Of a stretch of DNA of 64,000 bases, positions 1 through 9,320 are shown piece after piece (the first letter of the stretch is position 1; every line of letters starts with the position of its first letter). The stretch comes from Prevotella sp. (lineage in GTDB: Bacteria; Bacteroidota; Bacteroidia; Bacteroidales; Bacteroidaceae). Below the pieces are notes generated by a model that made no database searches, was not told the DNA's origin, and saw nothing but the letters and a program-made list of their open reading frames with translations. A program made the position numbers and the translations under genes. The DNA lies in assembly GCA_022511075.1 (NCBI GenBank), contig JAFLSE010000008.1, forward strand, positions 26,850 through 90,849, given 5' to 3'.

Positions 1-2
1 AT

Positions 3-1007
3 CCCGATCTGAAGTGGGAGACAACAATTCAGTATAACGTAGGTGCTGACTTCACGATGTTCCGCAACAGCCTATATGGTTCTGCCGACTTCTATATAAA
101 GAAGGTAAAGGATATGCTCATCAATCCTGCCTATCTCGGTAGTATGGGTGAGGGTGGTGCTTCTTGGCTCAACGGTCCTTCATTGCAAAACTGGGGTATG
201 GAGTTCACTCTCGGCTATCGCCACACCACAAGTTACGGACTTGGCTACAACATCAACGGCAACCTCGACTTCTTCCGCAACAAGGTGACATATCTGCCAG
301 AAACGACAACAGGCTCATACGTACATACTCCAACCGAAAACCTCGTGGAGTCAAAGAGACCTTACGGCTCGATTGTAGGTTATGTTGTAGACGGTATCTT
401 CCAAAATAGAGAGGAAGTATTGGCAAGCGGACAGCCTAATGCCCGTGTGGGTGGCTTGAAGTATGCCGACCTCGACGGTAACGGTATTATCAACAGCGAC
501 GACCAAACTTGGATATTCAATCCAGTGCCAAACTTCTCTTGGGGTCTCAACGTTGCACTGAACTACAAGAACTTCGACCTCTCGATGTTCTTCCAGGGTG
601 TGTGTGGTGTTGACAAGTATAACGACCAGAAGTTCCAGACCGACTTCTACAGCCTCACCGATGCCGGCAGCAACAAGGGTAACCGTATGCTCAATGCATG
701 GACTGCCGACAACACAAGTTCAACCATTCCTGCACTCACCACAAACAATACCGGTGACGAAGGACGCACATCAACATATTTCGTTGAGCACGGCTCTTGG
801 CTGAAACTGCGCACGTTGCAGGTTGGCTATAACCTCGAAGACAAACTGTTGAAGAAACTTAATATGACAAGTGCCCGTTTCTATCTTTCCGGACAAAACC
901 TCTTCACAATGAAGAGCAGCAGCTTCACAATGAGCGACCCCGAAAATCCTAACTGGGCATATCCTCACGCAACATCCGTTTCTTTCGGACTTCAATTGGG
1001 TTTCTAA
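3..1007 (+). CDS. SusC/RagA-family TonB-dependent outer membrane receptor, C-terminal part (5' end outside window)
   Basis: Frame is open from base 3 (PDLKWETTIQYNVGADF...), before the listed Met. SusC-type C-terminus (KYADLDGNGIINSDDQTWI, SGQNLFTMKSSSFTMSDPENPN, FGLQLGF end); followed by SusD. Confidence 0.93.
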   Translation, partial: PDLKWETTIQYNVGADFTMFRNSLYGSADFYIKKVKDMLINPAYLGSMGEGGASWLNGPSLQNWGMEFTLGYRHTTSYGLGYNINGNLDFFRNKVTYLPETTTGSYVHTPTENLVESKRPYGSIVGYVVDGIFQNREEVLASGQPNARVGGLKYADLDGNGIINSDDQTWIFNPVPNFSWGLNVALNYKNFDLSMFFQGVCGVDKYNDQKFQTDFYSLTDAGSNKGNRMLNAWTADNTSSTIPALTTNNTGDEGRTSTYFVEHGSWLKLRTLQVGYNLEDKLLKKLNMTSARFYLSGQNLFTMKSSSFTMSDPENPNWAYPHATSVSFGLQLGF

Positions 1008-1037
1008 TTCTATTAACATTAAAGAACATAGCAGATT

Positions 1038-2777
1038 ATGAAAGCAATATATAAGTCAATATTTGCAGTCGGTGTTTTGTGTGGCTCGGTGGCACTGACC
1101 TCTTGTGATGATTTCATCGATGTTGAGCCGCAGGGTGTTGTAAGCGAGCAGCTTGCCATGGAAAACCCTGATAAAATGACCATTGCAGCATACGCAAGTC
1201 TTGGTGACTGTTGGTATGACTGTCCGTTGAATCTTTGGCCCTATGGCGACGTGGCTTCCGACGATGCCCTGAAAGGTGGTTCGGGAACAACCGACACAGG
1301 CTATCACCCTATGGAGGTGTGGTCGAGCCTTACGTCTACTCCTGGTGAGTTCGATGCTTTGTGGTATAGGTTGTATTGTGCCATCAGCCGTTGCAACCGC
1401 GCCTTGGTGTCACTCGACGAGTATGGCGAGGCAAAGTTGGGTGCTGAAGTTGCACGCCAGCGTGTTGGAGAAGTAAAGTTCCTGCGCGGACACTTCTACT
1501 TCAAGCTCATTACGATGTTCCGTCAGATTCCGTGGATTGATGAGGAGGTATATAAGACAACCGCCCACGAGCAGACACGCAACGATGAGTTTACATACGA
1601 AGAGTTGTTCCAGAAGATTATCGCCGACTTTGAAGAGGCATACAATGTGTTGCCTGCACAGCAGGAAGACGGCGGTCGTACAAACAAGATTGCAGCAGCC
1701 GCATACTTGGCAAAGTGCTATCTCACATTGGCGTGGGGCGACGGCTACGAGGCTACCACGGGCGTGAGCCACATCAACCTGCAGTATATGCAGAAAGTTG
1801 TGGAGTACACTAATGTAGTGAAAAACTCGCAATTTGGATATCTTGAGGATTTCGGCGACATATTCCTGTCTGAATACAGAAACTCTAAAGAGAGCATTTT
1901 CTCAGTTCAGACTTCTACCTACGAGGAAGACAATACCGCAGAAGGACGCGCCAACTGGAGCAATGTGCTTAATGGCTGCTGGGGCATCTGGTCGTGCGGA
2001 TGGGATTTCCATAAGCCATCGCAGAATCTCGTAAATGCATTCAAGACAAAGGACGGACTGCCAATGTTCAACGACTTCAACAACGAGATTGCATATCCCG
2101 TGAACGGACAGCCGACGGCACAGAAGTGGGATCCACGTTTGTTCCACACAGTGGGCATGCCGACATTCCCTTACAAGTATGAAAAGGAGTACACTCTGAC
2201 AAAGGACAATTCGCGCACGCCTAACACATACGGCTACTACACCTCAATGAAGGAAGTGCCGCAGCGTTCAGAAGGCGAAACCTACAAAGGCTCTTGGCAA
2301 CATTTTGCAATGAATGACATAATCTTCCGCTACACCGACGTAATGCTTATGCGTGCCGAGGCTCTCATTGAGACTGGCAATCTTTCGGAGGCACAGCAGA
2401 TTATCAACAACATTCGTCAGCGTGCAAAGAATTCAATGAAGCATATAGAGTATGCTGCCGACCAGTGCGACATCGCGCTCTATCCCGACAACTATTTCCA
2501 AGACAAGGAGACAGCACGCCAGTGTCTGCGCTGGGAGCGTCGTCTGGAAATGGCAATGGAGGGCAGCCGTTTCTTCGACCTGAAGCGCTGGGGTATGGCT
2601 TCGCAGACACTCAATGCTTTCTTTGAGTCAGAGCAGAACGCAGTCTACGACGGACAGACATACGCACAGTATTACAAAGATGCGCACTTTACGGCAGGAA
2701 AGAACGAGTTCTATCCCGTTCCTTACAACCAGCTTTACTATGTGCCGGGACTTTATGTACAAAACAAAGGCTATTAA
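1038..2777 (+). CDS. RagB/SusD family nutrient-binding outer membrane lipoprotein
   Basis: Lipobox (LTSCDDF), SusD-type C-terminus (LRWERRLEMAMEGSRFFDLKRWG, YPVPYNQ); directly downstream of SusC. Confidence 0.94.
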   Translation: MKAIYKSIFAVGVLCGSVALTSCDDFIDVEPQGVVSEQLAMENPDKMTIAAYASLGDCWYDCPLNLWPYGDVASDDALKGGSGTTDTGYHPMEVWSSLTSTPGEFDALWYRLYCAISRCNRALVSLDEYGEAKLGAEVARQRVGEVKFLRGHFYFKLITMFRQIPWIDEEVYKTTAHEQTRNDEFTYEELFQKIIADFEEAYNVLPAQQEDGGRTNKIAAAAYLAKCYLTLAWGDGYEATTGVSHINLQYMQKVVEYTNVVKNSQFGYLEDFGDIFLSEYRNSKESIFSVQTSTYEEDNTAEGRANWSNVLNGCWGIWSCGWDFHKPSQNLVNAFKTKDGLPMFNDFNNEIAYPVNGQPTAQKWDPRLFHTVGMPTFPYKYEKEYTLTKDNSRTPNTYGYYTSMKEVPQRSEGETYKGSWQHFAMNDIIFRYTDVMLMRAEALIETGNLSEAQQIINNIRQRAKNSMKHIEYAADQCDIALYPDNYFQDKETARQCLRWERRLEMAMEGSRFFDLKRWGMASQTLNAFFESEQNAVYDGQTYAQYYKDAHFTAGKNEFYPVPYNQLYYVPGLYVQNKGY

Positions 2778-2798
2778 TCAACAAATAAAATTGCAACA

Positions 2799-4301
2799 AT
2801 GAAGAAGATTTCAATAATGATAATGGCGATGTTGGCGTTTGTCCTTTCCGCTTGTCAGGACAACGACATCGAGCGCAGGGATATGATACTCAGCGGCATC
2901 AGTGCCGACCAGATAACAGGTGCGTTGCAGGGCGACGACTATGTGCTGACGTGGGGTTCACTGCCAAGCGGACAGAGCATGCAGATAGCTATCTACCGCA
3001 ACGGAACACTCAACGCAAGTGAGGTTGTAAGCGGTACGAGCTATACTCACAAGATGGTTGCCACCAACGTGCCTTTCGAGTATGTTTTCAAGGTTACCGA
3101 CGGCGAGAACTTCTCTCGTGGCGTTATCAAGACATATCTCCGCGAAGGTGCTACGAGCATCAGCGGCTTGCAGATGTCGCAAGTAGAAAAGGTTGGCGGC
3201 TATGACGCCAAGATAGAATGGAACAAGGCAGACGATGCAACCAACATCTTGCTTGTTGCCACTACAGGCACTCGCACTGTCAACGAGACTCTTTCCGGCA
3301 GTGCAACAGAGTATGTAATCAGCAACGTGGTTGACGGCGAAGAGTGGAACGTTACCGTTACCGCACAAAACGATAAAGGTAAGTCGCTGCCCACAACCGC
3401 CTCTCTCCGCATTGGTAAGACTGCAATCGGTTTCCTGAGCGAGTATGCAACTCCTGACGAGCTGATAGCAAACGGCGATGACGACGAGGCTTCTGCTTGG
3501 CTATGGCTGCACGAGGAATATCCTACAGCGCAGTATCTCTACTTTGGCAACATTAAGTCTGGTGCCGACCTTGAGCAATTCCGTGTATTGTTCTGGATGC
3601 GCGACCTTGAGGGTGTTGGCGAAGATGCTGTTTGGAACATGTCTGAAACAGTGATGGCTGCAACTCCAAGCATTCAGTCTTGGTATAAGGATGGCGGCAG
3701 CCTGCTGCTTTGGAGCCACGCTACACCTTACATTGGCACTCTCGGCAGACTCGACACCAATATGCTGAAAGCCAACGACCACGCATTCGGCACGGGCGAG
3801 GGCGGCTTCAACGGCGACACTTGGAAAATGGCAGTACAGTTGAATCCAGGCGGTGCTTTCTCACGCGACTTCTCTACTCACCCGATATATAAGGGCATAG
3901 AAACGGAGTCTATCGACCGCACAAAACTCATTCCTATGAAGGGTGCTGGCTGGACAGAAGACCACAACTGCCTCTACTTCAACATTCCTGCTGCCCTCAC
4001 AGGCTTTGGTCCTCAAGATGAGGCTTGCTATAATGCCCTCACAAGCATCTTTGGCATCTATCCTCTCGGCACATGGGACAGCCAGATTGATTGGGTTTCA
4101 CAGCTCAACATCTGGGAAGCACAGCAAGGTAACACCGAATTCAAGGGAACAATCCTCTGTATCGGTAATGGTGGTTGCGAGTTCTCACTGAAGAACGCCG
4201 ACGGCACACCCGACAAGAGTGCTCACCCAAAGAACAATGCCTACCAAGACAATGTTTTGAAACTTGCCAAGAACAGTTTGGAATATCTCAAGACAAGATA
4301 A
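2799..4301 (+). CDS. Surface lipoprotein of fructan-type PUL, probably DUF4960-like glycan-binding protein
   Basis: Lipobox (VLSACQDND), Fn3-like repeats, position after SusCD and before GH32. Family assignment from memory. Confidence 0.65.
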   Translation: MKKISIMIMAMLAFVLSACQDNDIERRDMILSGISADQITGALQGDDYVLTWGSLPSGQSMQIAIYRNGTLNASEVVSGTSYTHKMVATNVPFEYVFKVTDGENFSRGVIKTYLREGATSISGLQMSQVEKVGGYDAKIEWNKADDATNILLVATTGTRTVNETLSGSATEYVISNVVDGEEWNVTVTAQNDKGKSLPTTASLRIGKTAIGFLSEYATPDELIANGDDDEASAWLWLHEEYPTAQYLYFGNIKSGADLEQFRVLFWMRDLEGVGEDAVWNMSETVMAATPSIQSWYKDGGSLLLWSHATPYIGTLGRLDTNMLKANDHAFGTGEGGFNGDTWKMAVQLNPGGAFSRDFSTHPIYKGIETESIDRTKLIPMKGAGWTEDHNCLYFNIPAALTGFGPQDEACYNALTSIFGIYPLGTWDSQIDWVSQLNIWEAQQGNTEFKGTILCIGNGGCEFSLKNADGTPDKSAHPKNNAYQDNVLKLAKNSLEYLKTR

Positions 4302-4327
4302 CATCCTGTTTCCTTAATAATCAAAAT

Positions 4328-4359
4328 AGCCTGTTTCCTATGTGGAAGCAGGCTTTTTT
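4328..4359 (+). terminator. Intrinsic terminator of the SusC-SusD-lipoprotein unit
   Basis: AGCCTGTTTCC-tatgt-GGAAGCAGGCT stem followed by TTTTT, 27 bp after the stop codon. Confidence 0.85.
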
Positions 4360-4374
4360 AACTATTACTATTTC

Positions 4375-4437
4375 GCCAACTACTAAAATAAAAACGCGCC
4401 AATTACTAAAACGAAAATACGCCAACTACTAAAATTG
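4375..4437. repeat. Three tandem 23-bp direct repeats (consensus GCCAAYTACTAAAAYRAAAAYRC)
   Basis: gccaactactaaaataaaaacgc / gccaattactaaaacgaaaatac / gccaactactaaaattgg, starting at 4375, 4398 and 4421. Confidence 0.8.
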
Positions 4438-4995
4438 GCCTGAAATATTTTTGATAACCTTTGCAGGAACGCCGCCTACCAGCGTGAATGGCGGTATGTC
4501 TTTCGTTACGATACTGCCTGCCGCGATTACAGCTCCCCTACCAATCCTTACTCCGGGGCATACCTGTACACCTGCACCAATCCAGACATCATCTTCGATT
4601 GTTATTGGCTTAGCATATTCGATGCCTTGATTTCTTGTTGTGTGGTCAAGAGGATGCCCTGCGGTATGCAGCCCTACATTTGGTGCTATGAAAACATTGT
4701 TGCCAATGGTTACTTTTGCGCCATCAAGCACAATGAAATTATAGTTTGCGAAGAAATTGTCACCAACCTCAATGTTATATCCGTAGTCGCAGAAGAAAGG
4801 TGAGCGTATACAGCAGTTCTTCCCACGTTTACCTAAAATCTTCGTCAGCATCTCATCTTTTGCCTTGGTATCCGAAGGTATAATGCTGTTGTATTCAAAG
4901 CACAAATCTGCTGCCTTCAACATTTCTTCCTGAAGTTCTTGGTCATAGTTGGGATTGTAGGGCAATCCGTTGCGACACTTTTCTTTTTCCGTCAT
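4429..4995 (-). CDS. Sugar O-acetyltransferase (maltose/galactoside acetyltransferase-like, left-handed beta helix)
   Basis: Hexapeptide repeats (IGNNVFIAPNVGLHTAGHPLD, VWIGAGVQVCPGVRIGRGAVIAAGSIVTKDIPPFTLVGGVPAKVI). Confidence 0.9.
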   Translation of the reverse strand: MTEKEKCRNGLPYNPNYDQELQEEMLKAADLCFEYNSIIPSDTKAKDEMLTKILGKRGKNCCIRSPFFCDYGYNIEVGDNFFANYNFIVLDGAKVTIGNNVFIAPNVGLHTAGHPLDHTTRNQGIEYAKPITIEDDVWIGAGVQVCPGVRIGRGAVIAAGSIVTKDIPPFTLVGGVPAKVIKNISGQF

Positions 4996-5313
4996 ATTGT
5001 GAATGTTTTTGCAAATTTAATCATTTTTGTACAAACACAAGCAATATTGAGCAAATAATGTATATATGTAGATACAAATCTTGTAATAAATGTTACAATG
5101 AACGATTTGTTGCATACTTTGAAACATAAGTGATAAATATATATATGATATTTTTAGTAATTTTGCAACACGAAAGTTTGATAGTGGTTTATTGTTTGTT
5201 ATTTGTGTTGGGGTATTAGGATTGTTTTCAGGATAACCTAAAAGGAAAATAGTAGAAGGCTGAACGCCGGAATTGAGATTAGGAAAATAATAATAACTAA
5301 AAACTGATATAGA

Positions 5314-6993
5314 ATGAGAACAAAGAGATTACTGACAATGATGGTGGCGACGCTTGTGGCAATTGCAACACAGGCACAGGCTCCACAGGTGTTGGGCAAG
5401 AGCCACGCAATGCAGCGCGTGGAGGTGAAAAACCATTATCTGCTGCTGCCCGTGCAGGAGAGAGAGGAAAATGCGACGATACGTGTGGTGGCTGCCGGCA
5501 GTGAGGTGCAGACACTGAACGTGCGACTGGCTGTTGACAAGGTTGACTACTATGTGCCGCTGGACATCGAACGTTTCGGTGCTAAAGGTTTGTTGCTTGA
5601 CATCGTGTTCCATGGCGACCGTCGCTTCACGGGAGCAATGAAGGACTTCCTTTGCTGGAAGGAAATGAAACAGTCCGACGAGTTTGATACTGCCAACCGT
5701 GAGCGTTTTCGTCTCGTATATCACCATACACCGCTTTACGGATGGATGAACGACCCTAACGGAATGTTCTACAAGGACGGTGTGTACCACCTATATTATC
5801 AGTATAACCCCTACGGCTCGCAGTGGGAGAACATGACGTGGGGACACTCTACATCGAAGGACCTTATACACTGGGAAGCACAGCCGTTGGCAATAGAGCC
5901 TGATGCACTGGGAACGATATTCAGCGGCTCATGCGTTGTTGACAAGGCAAACAATCAGGTTGTGGCAATGTACACATCGGCAGGAAGAAACCAGGTGCAG
6001 TCGGTGGCATTCTCGAAAGACAATGGCATGACATTCGAGAAATATGATGGCAACCCTGTATTGGTGAGCAAGGAAGAGGATTTCCGCGACCCGAAGGTGT
6101 TCTGGAACGACGAAATAAACAAATGGAACTTGATTTTGGCTGTGGGGCAGGAGATGCACATCTATACAAGTATTGACCTGAAAGACTGGCACTATGAGAG
6201 TTCGTTCGGCAAGGAGCTTGGTTGCCACGATGGTGTATGGGAGTGCCCTGACCTGATGAAGCTGCCAGTGCGCGGCACAGGTAAGCACAAATGGCTGCTT
6301 ATTTGCAACATCAATCCTGGCGGTCCGTTCGGAGGCAGTGCCACACAGTATTTCGTAGGCGAGTTTGACGGTCATAAGTTCACTTGCGAACACAAGGACA
6401 CACGTTGGATGGACTATGGCAAGGACCACTATGCCACGGTTACTTTCGACAACGCTCCCGACGGTCGCAAGATAGCATTGGCGTGGATGTCTAACTGGCA
6501 GTATGCCAACCAAGTGCCCACAAAACAGTTCCGCTCTGCCAACTCCGTGCCTCGCGACCTTGACCTTTTCGAGCACAACGGACAGACCTACTGCGGCGTT
6601 ACTCCTTCAAAGGAATTGCTCGCCTTGCGCGGCAAAGCCACAAACAAGCTGTCGCAAGCCTGTGAGATTGTGGTTGACGTGAAAGGCTCTACGGAGATAG
6701 TACTGTCTAACCCATTGGGTGAGCAGGTGGTGATGAAATACGATGCTTCCAGCAGAACGTTCTTTATGGACCGCACACGCACATACGCCAGCTTCAGCGA
6801 GGCTTTCCCCTGCGTAACCACGGCTCCCGTATATGGCGACATTCACCAGCTGCGCCTGTTCATCGACCGTTGCAGCATTGAGGCATTCGATGCCGACGGA
6901 CGAATGGCAATGACAAACCTCGTATTCCCTTCAGAACCTTATAACAATATAAAGGTGAAAGACGGCAAGGCTGTAATCTATACGATAGAATAA
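5314..6993 (+). CDS. Glycoside hydrolase family 32 (exo-fructanase/levanase-like), signal peptide
   Basis: WMNDPNGMFYKDGVYHLYYQYNP, RDPKVFW and ECPDL GH32 motifs. Confidence 0.95.
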   Translation: MRTKRLLTMMVATLVAIATQAQAPQVLGKSHAMQRVEVKNHYLLLPVQEREENATIRVVAAGSEVQTLNVRLAVDKVDYYVPLDIERFGAKGLLLDIVFHGDRRFTGAMKDFLCWKEMKQSDEFDTANRERFRLVYHHTPLYGWMNDPNGMFYKDGVYHLYYQYNPYGSQWENMTWGHSTSKDLIHWEAQPLAIEPDALGTIFSGSCVVDKANNQVVAMYTSAGRNQVQSVAFSKDNGMTFEKYDGNPVLVSKEEDFRDPKVFWNDEINKWNLILAVGQEMHIYTSIDLKDWHYESSFGKELGCHDGVWECPDLMKLPVRGTGKHKWLLICNINPGGPFGGSATQYFVGEFDGHKFTCEHKDTRWMDYGKDHYATVTFDNAPDGRKIALAWMSNWQYANQVPTKQFRSANSVPRDLDLFEHNGQTYCGVTPSKELLALRGKATNKLSQACEIVVDVKGSTEIVLSNPLGEQVVMKYDASSRTFFMDRTRTYASFSEAFPCVTTAPVYGDIHQLRLFIDRCSIEAFDADGRMAMTNLVFPSEPYNNIKVKDGKAVIYTIE

Positions 6994-7024
6994 ATAACAG
7001 AAAACCTAAAAATACTGAAATATT

Positions 7025-8182
7025 ATGAATAAAGTAAACAAACTCGCCCTTATCCCAGTGATGCTTTGCTTCTTCTCTATGGGATTTGTGGATTTAGTTG
7101 GCATCGCGTCCAACTATGTGAAAGCCGACCTCGGGCTTACCGACGCTACGGCAAACATCTTCCCTTCGCTGGTGTTCTTCTGGTTCCTTATCTTCTCCGT
7201 TCCCACGGGAATGCTGATGAACAAGATAGGACGCAAGAACACGGTGCTGCTATCATTGGGTGTCACGGTGCTGTCGCTGTTCATACCTCTTTTCGGCAAT
7301 TCGTTTGAGATAATGCTCGTTGCGTTCTCGCTCCTCGGCATAGGCAATGCCCTGATGCAGACATCACTCAATCCGTTGGTACAGACGGTTATTGGCGGCG
7401 ACAACCTTGCTTCGATGCTCACCTTCGGTCAGTTTGTAAAGGCAATAGCATCGTTCCTCGCACCTTATCTTGCAATGTGGGGTGCTGTGGGATTGCTGCC
7501 AAGTTTCGGTCTCGACTGGCGTGTGCTCTTTGCAATCTACTTTGTTGTGGGCATTCTTGCCACGGTGCTGCTCGGCGTTACTCCTATTGACGAGGCTCGT
7601 GTCGAGGGCAAGGCGTCTACCTTTGCAGAGTGTTTCAAGTTGCTGGGCAAGCCTATTGTGCTGTTGTCGTTCCTCGGCATAATGTGCCACGTGGGCATTG
7701 ACGTTGGCACTAACACCACAGCCCCGAAAATTCTCATGGAGCGTTTGGGAATGACTCTCAACGAGGCTGCCTTTGCCACTTCCCTCTATTTCATCTTCCG
7801 CACGATAGGCAGTCTCACGGGTACGTTCTTCCTGCGTGTAATGCAGCAAAGGACATTCTTTGTGATAAGTGTCGTTATGATGGCGCTCTCGATGATTGGC
7901 ATGTTCGTGGGCACATCCAAATTGGTGCTCTACGTGGCAATAGCCCTCGTGGGCTACGGCAATTCCAACATCTTCCCAATCGTATTCTCCGAGGCACTGC
8001 TGTCAGTGCCTGACAAACAGAACGAGGTTAGCGGACTGATGATTATGGGCTTGTTTGGCGGAACGGTGTTCCCATTGCTCATGGGCTTTGCCGGCGATGC
8101 CTTCGGACAGGCAGGTGCTGTGCTTGTAATGGCGGTGGGAGTGGTCTACCTCTTCACATACATATCCAAAGTTAAACACTAA
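7025..8182 (+). CDS. MFS sugar (probably fructose) permease
   Basis: 12-TM-type hydrophobic protein of the FucP/GlcP kind, between GH32 and fructokinase. Confidence 0.88.
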   Translation: MNKVNKLALIPVMLCFFSMGFVDLVGIASNYVKADLGLTDATANIFPSLVFFWFLIFSVPTGMLMNKIGRKNTVLLSLGVTVLSLFIPLFGNSFEIMLVAFSLLGIGNALMQTSLNPLVQTVIGGDNLASMLTFGQFVKAIASFLAPYLAMWGAVGLLPSFGLDWRVLFAIYFVVGILATVLLGVTPIDEARVEGKASTFAECFKLLGKPIVLLSFLGIMCHVGIDVGTNTTAPKILMERLGMTLNEAAFATSLYFIFRTIGSLTGTFFLRVMQQRTFFVISVVMMALSMIGMFVGTSKLVLYVAIALVGYGNSNIFPIVFSEALLSVPDKQNEVSGLMIMGLFGGTVFPLLMGFAGDAFGQAGAVLVMAVGVVYLFTYISKVKH

Positions 8183-8211
8183 ACAACAATATACTAAAAA
8201 CCATATAAGTT

Positions 8212-9105
8212 ATGCAAAACAAACGTTATATCGTCGGACTCGGCGAAGCTCTCTGGGATGTTCTCCCTGAAGGAAAGAAACTCGGTGGCGCACCTGCCAA
8301 TTTTGCCTATCACGCAGGACAGTTTGTAGGACAGGACAACGCCCTTGCCGTTAGTGCCCTTGGCGAAGACAAACTGGCAGAAGAAACAATAGAATCGTTG
8401 AAGGAGCACGGACTGAGCTACCTTATGCCGCGCGTGCCATATCCTACGGGCACGGTGCAGGTGACTCTCGACGATGAGGGAATCCCCACCTACGACATAA
8501 AGGAAAACGTGGCTTGGGACAATGTTCCCTTCGACAGCGACATACAGGCAGTGGCACGCAACTGCCGTGCCGTATGCTTCGGCTCGTTGGCACAGCGCAA
8601 CGTGGTTTCGCGCGAGACAATTCATAAGTTCCTCGACCTTACGCCTAAAGACTGCGTAAAGATATTCGACATAAACCTGCGTCAGAACTTCTATAGCAAG
8701 GAGGTTATTCAGGAGTCTTTGCGCCGCTGCAATATCCTGAAGATAAACGACGAGGAGTTGGTGCTCATCGGCAGAATGTTCGGCTATCCCGGACTTGACA
8801 TAGAAAACAAGTGCTGGCTCATTCTCGGCAAGTACAACCTCGACATGCTTGTGCTTACCTGCGGCACTAACGGCTCTTACGTGTTCACTCCCGGTCAGAT
8901 GTCGTTCCAAGAAACACCAAAGGTGGATGTTGCCGACACCGTAGGCGCAGGCGACTCGTTCACAGGCTCTTTCTGCGCTGCCATTCTCAACGGCAAGCCC
9001 GTAGCAGAGGCTCACAAGTTAGCAGTAGAGGTAAGTGCATACGTATGCACCCAAAACGGTGCAATGCCAAAGCTCACTCCTGAGTTGTTGGCAAAGTCGA
9101 AATAG
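8212..9105 (+). CDS. Fructokinase, PfkB-family carbohydrate kinase
   Basis: GEALWDVLPEGKKLGGAPANFAYH and DTVGAGDSFTGSFCAA PfkB signatures. Confidence 0.93.
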   Translation: MQNKRYIVGLGEALWDVLPEGKKLGGAPANFAYHAGQFVGQDNALAVSALGEDKLAEETIESLKEHGLSYLMPRVPYPTGTVQVTLDDEGIPTYDIKENVAWDNVPFDSDIQAVARNCRAVCFGSLAQRNVVSRETIHKFLDLTPKDCVKIFDINLRQNFYSKEVIQESLRRCNILKINDEELVLIGRMFGYPGLDIENKCWLILGKYNLDMLVLTCGTNGSYVFTPGQMSFQETPKVDVADTVGAGDSFTGSFCAAILNGKPVAEAHKLAVEVSAYVCTQNGAMPKLTPELLAKSK

Positions 9106-9107
9106 AT

Positions 9108-9146
9108 GCATATAGGTGTGAAGTCCAACGCACCTATATGCGTTGG
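9108..9146 (+). repeat. Two overlapping, mutually exclusive perfect inverted repeats 3' of fructokinase
   Basis: GCATATAGGTG(9108-9118)/CACCTATATGC(9131-9141) and CCAACGCA(9125-9132)/TGCGTTGG(9139-9146). Confidence 0.75.
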
Positions 9147-9320
9147 CTGTCGAAGCCTTATGCGATGTCCGTCGAAGCTGTAAGTGGAGGCTGAAAGATA
9201 AGTCCCCCTCATGACACTGTAAATAAATGCTTTTACGAGAAACAAGGCAAAATATTATGTTCATTATTTGTGGTATTTGAGTTTTTTTAGTAATTTTGTA
9301 GCCAAACCAGTGAATGTAAT

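Noticed and set aside
8194-9015. 273-aa minus-strand ORF opposite fructokinase
   Set aside because: Shadow ORF: low-complexity Cys/His/Val-rich sequence and no family signature, while the plus strand encodes a full PfkB kinase.
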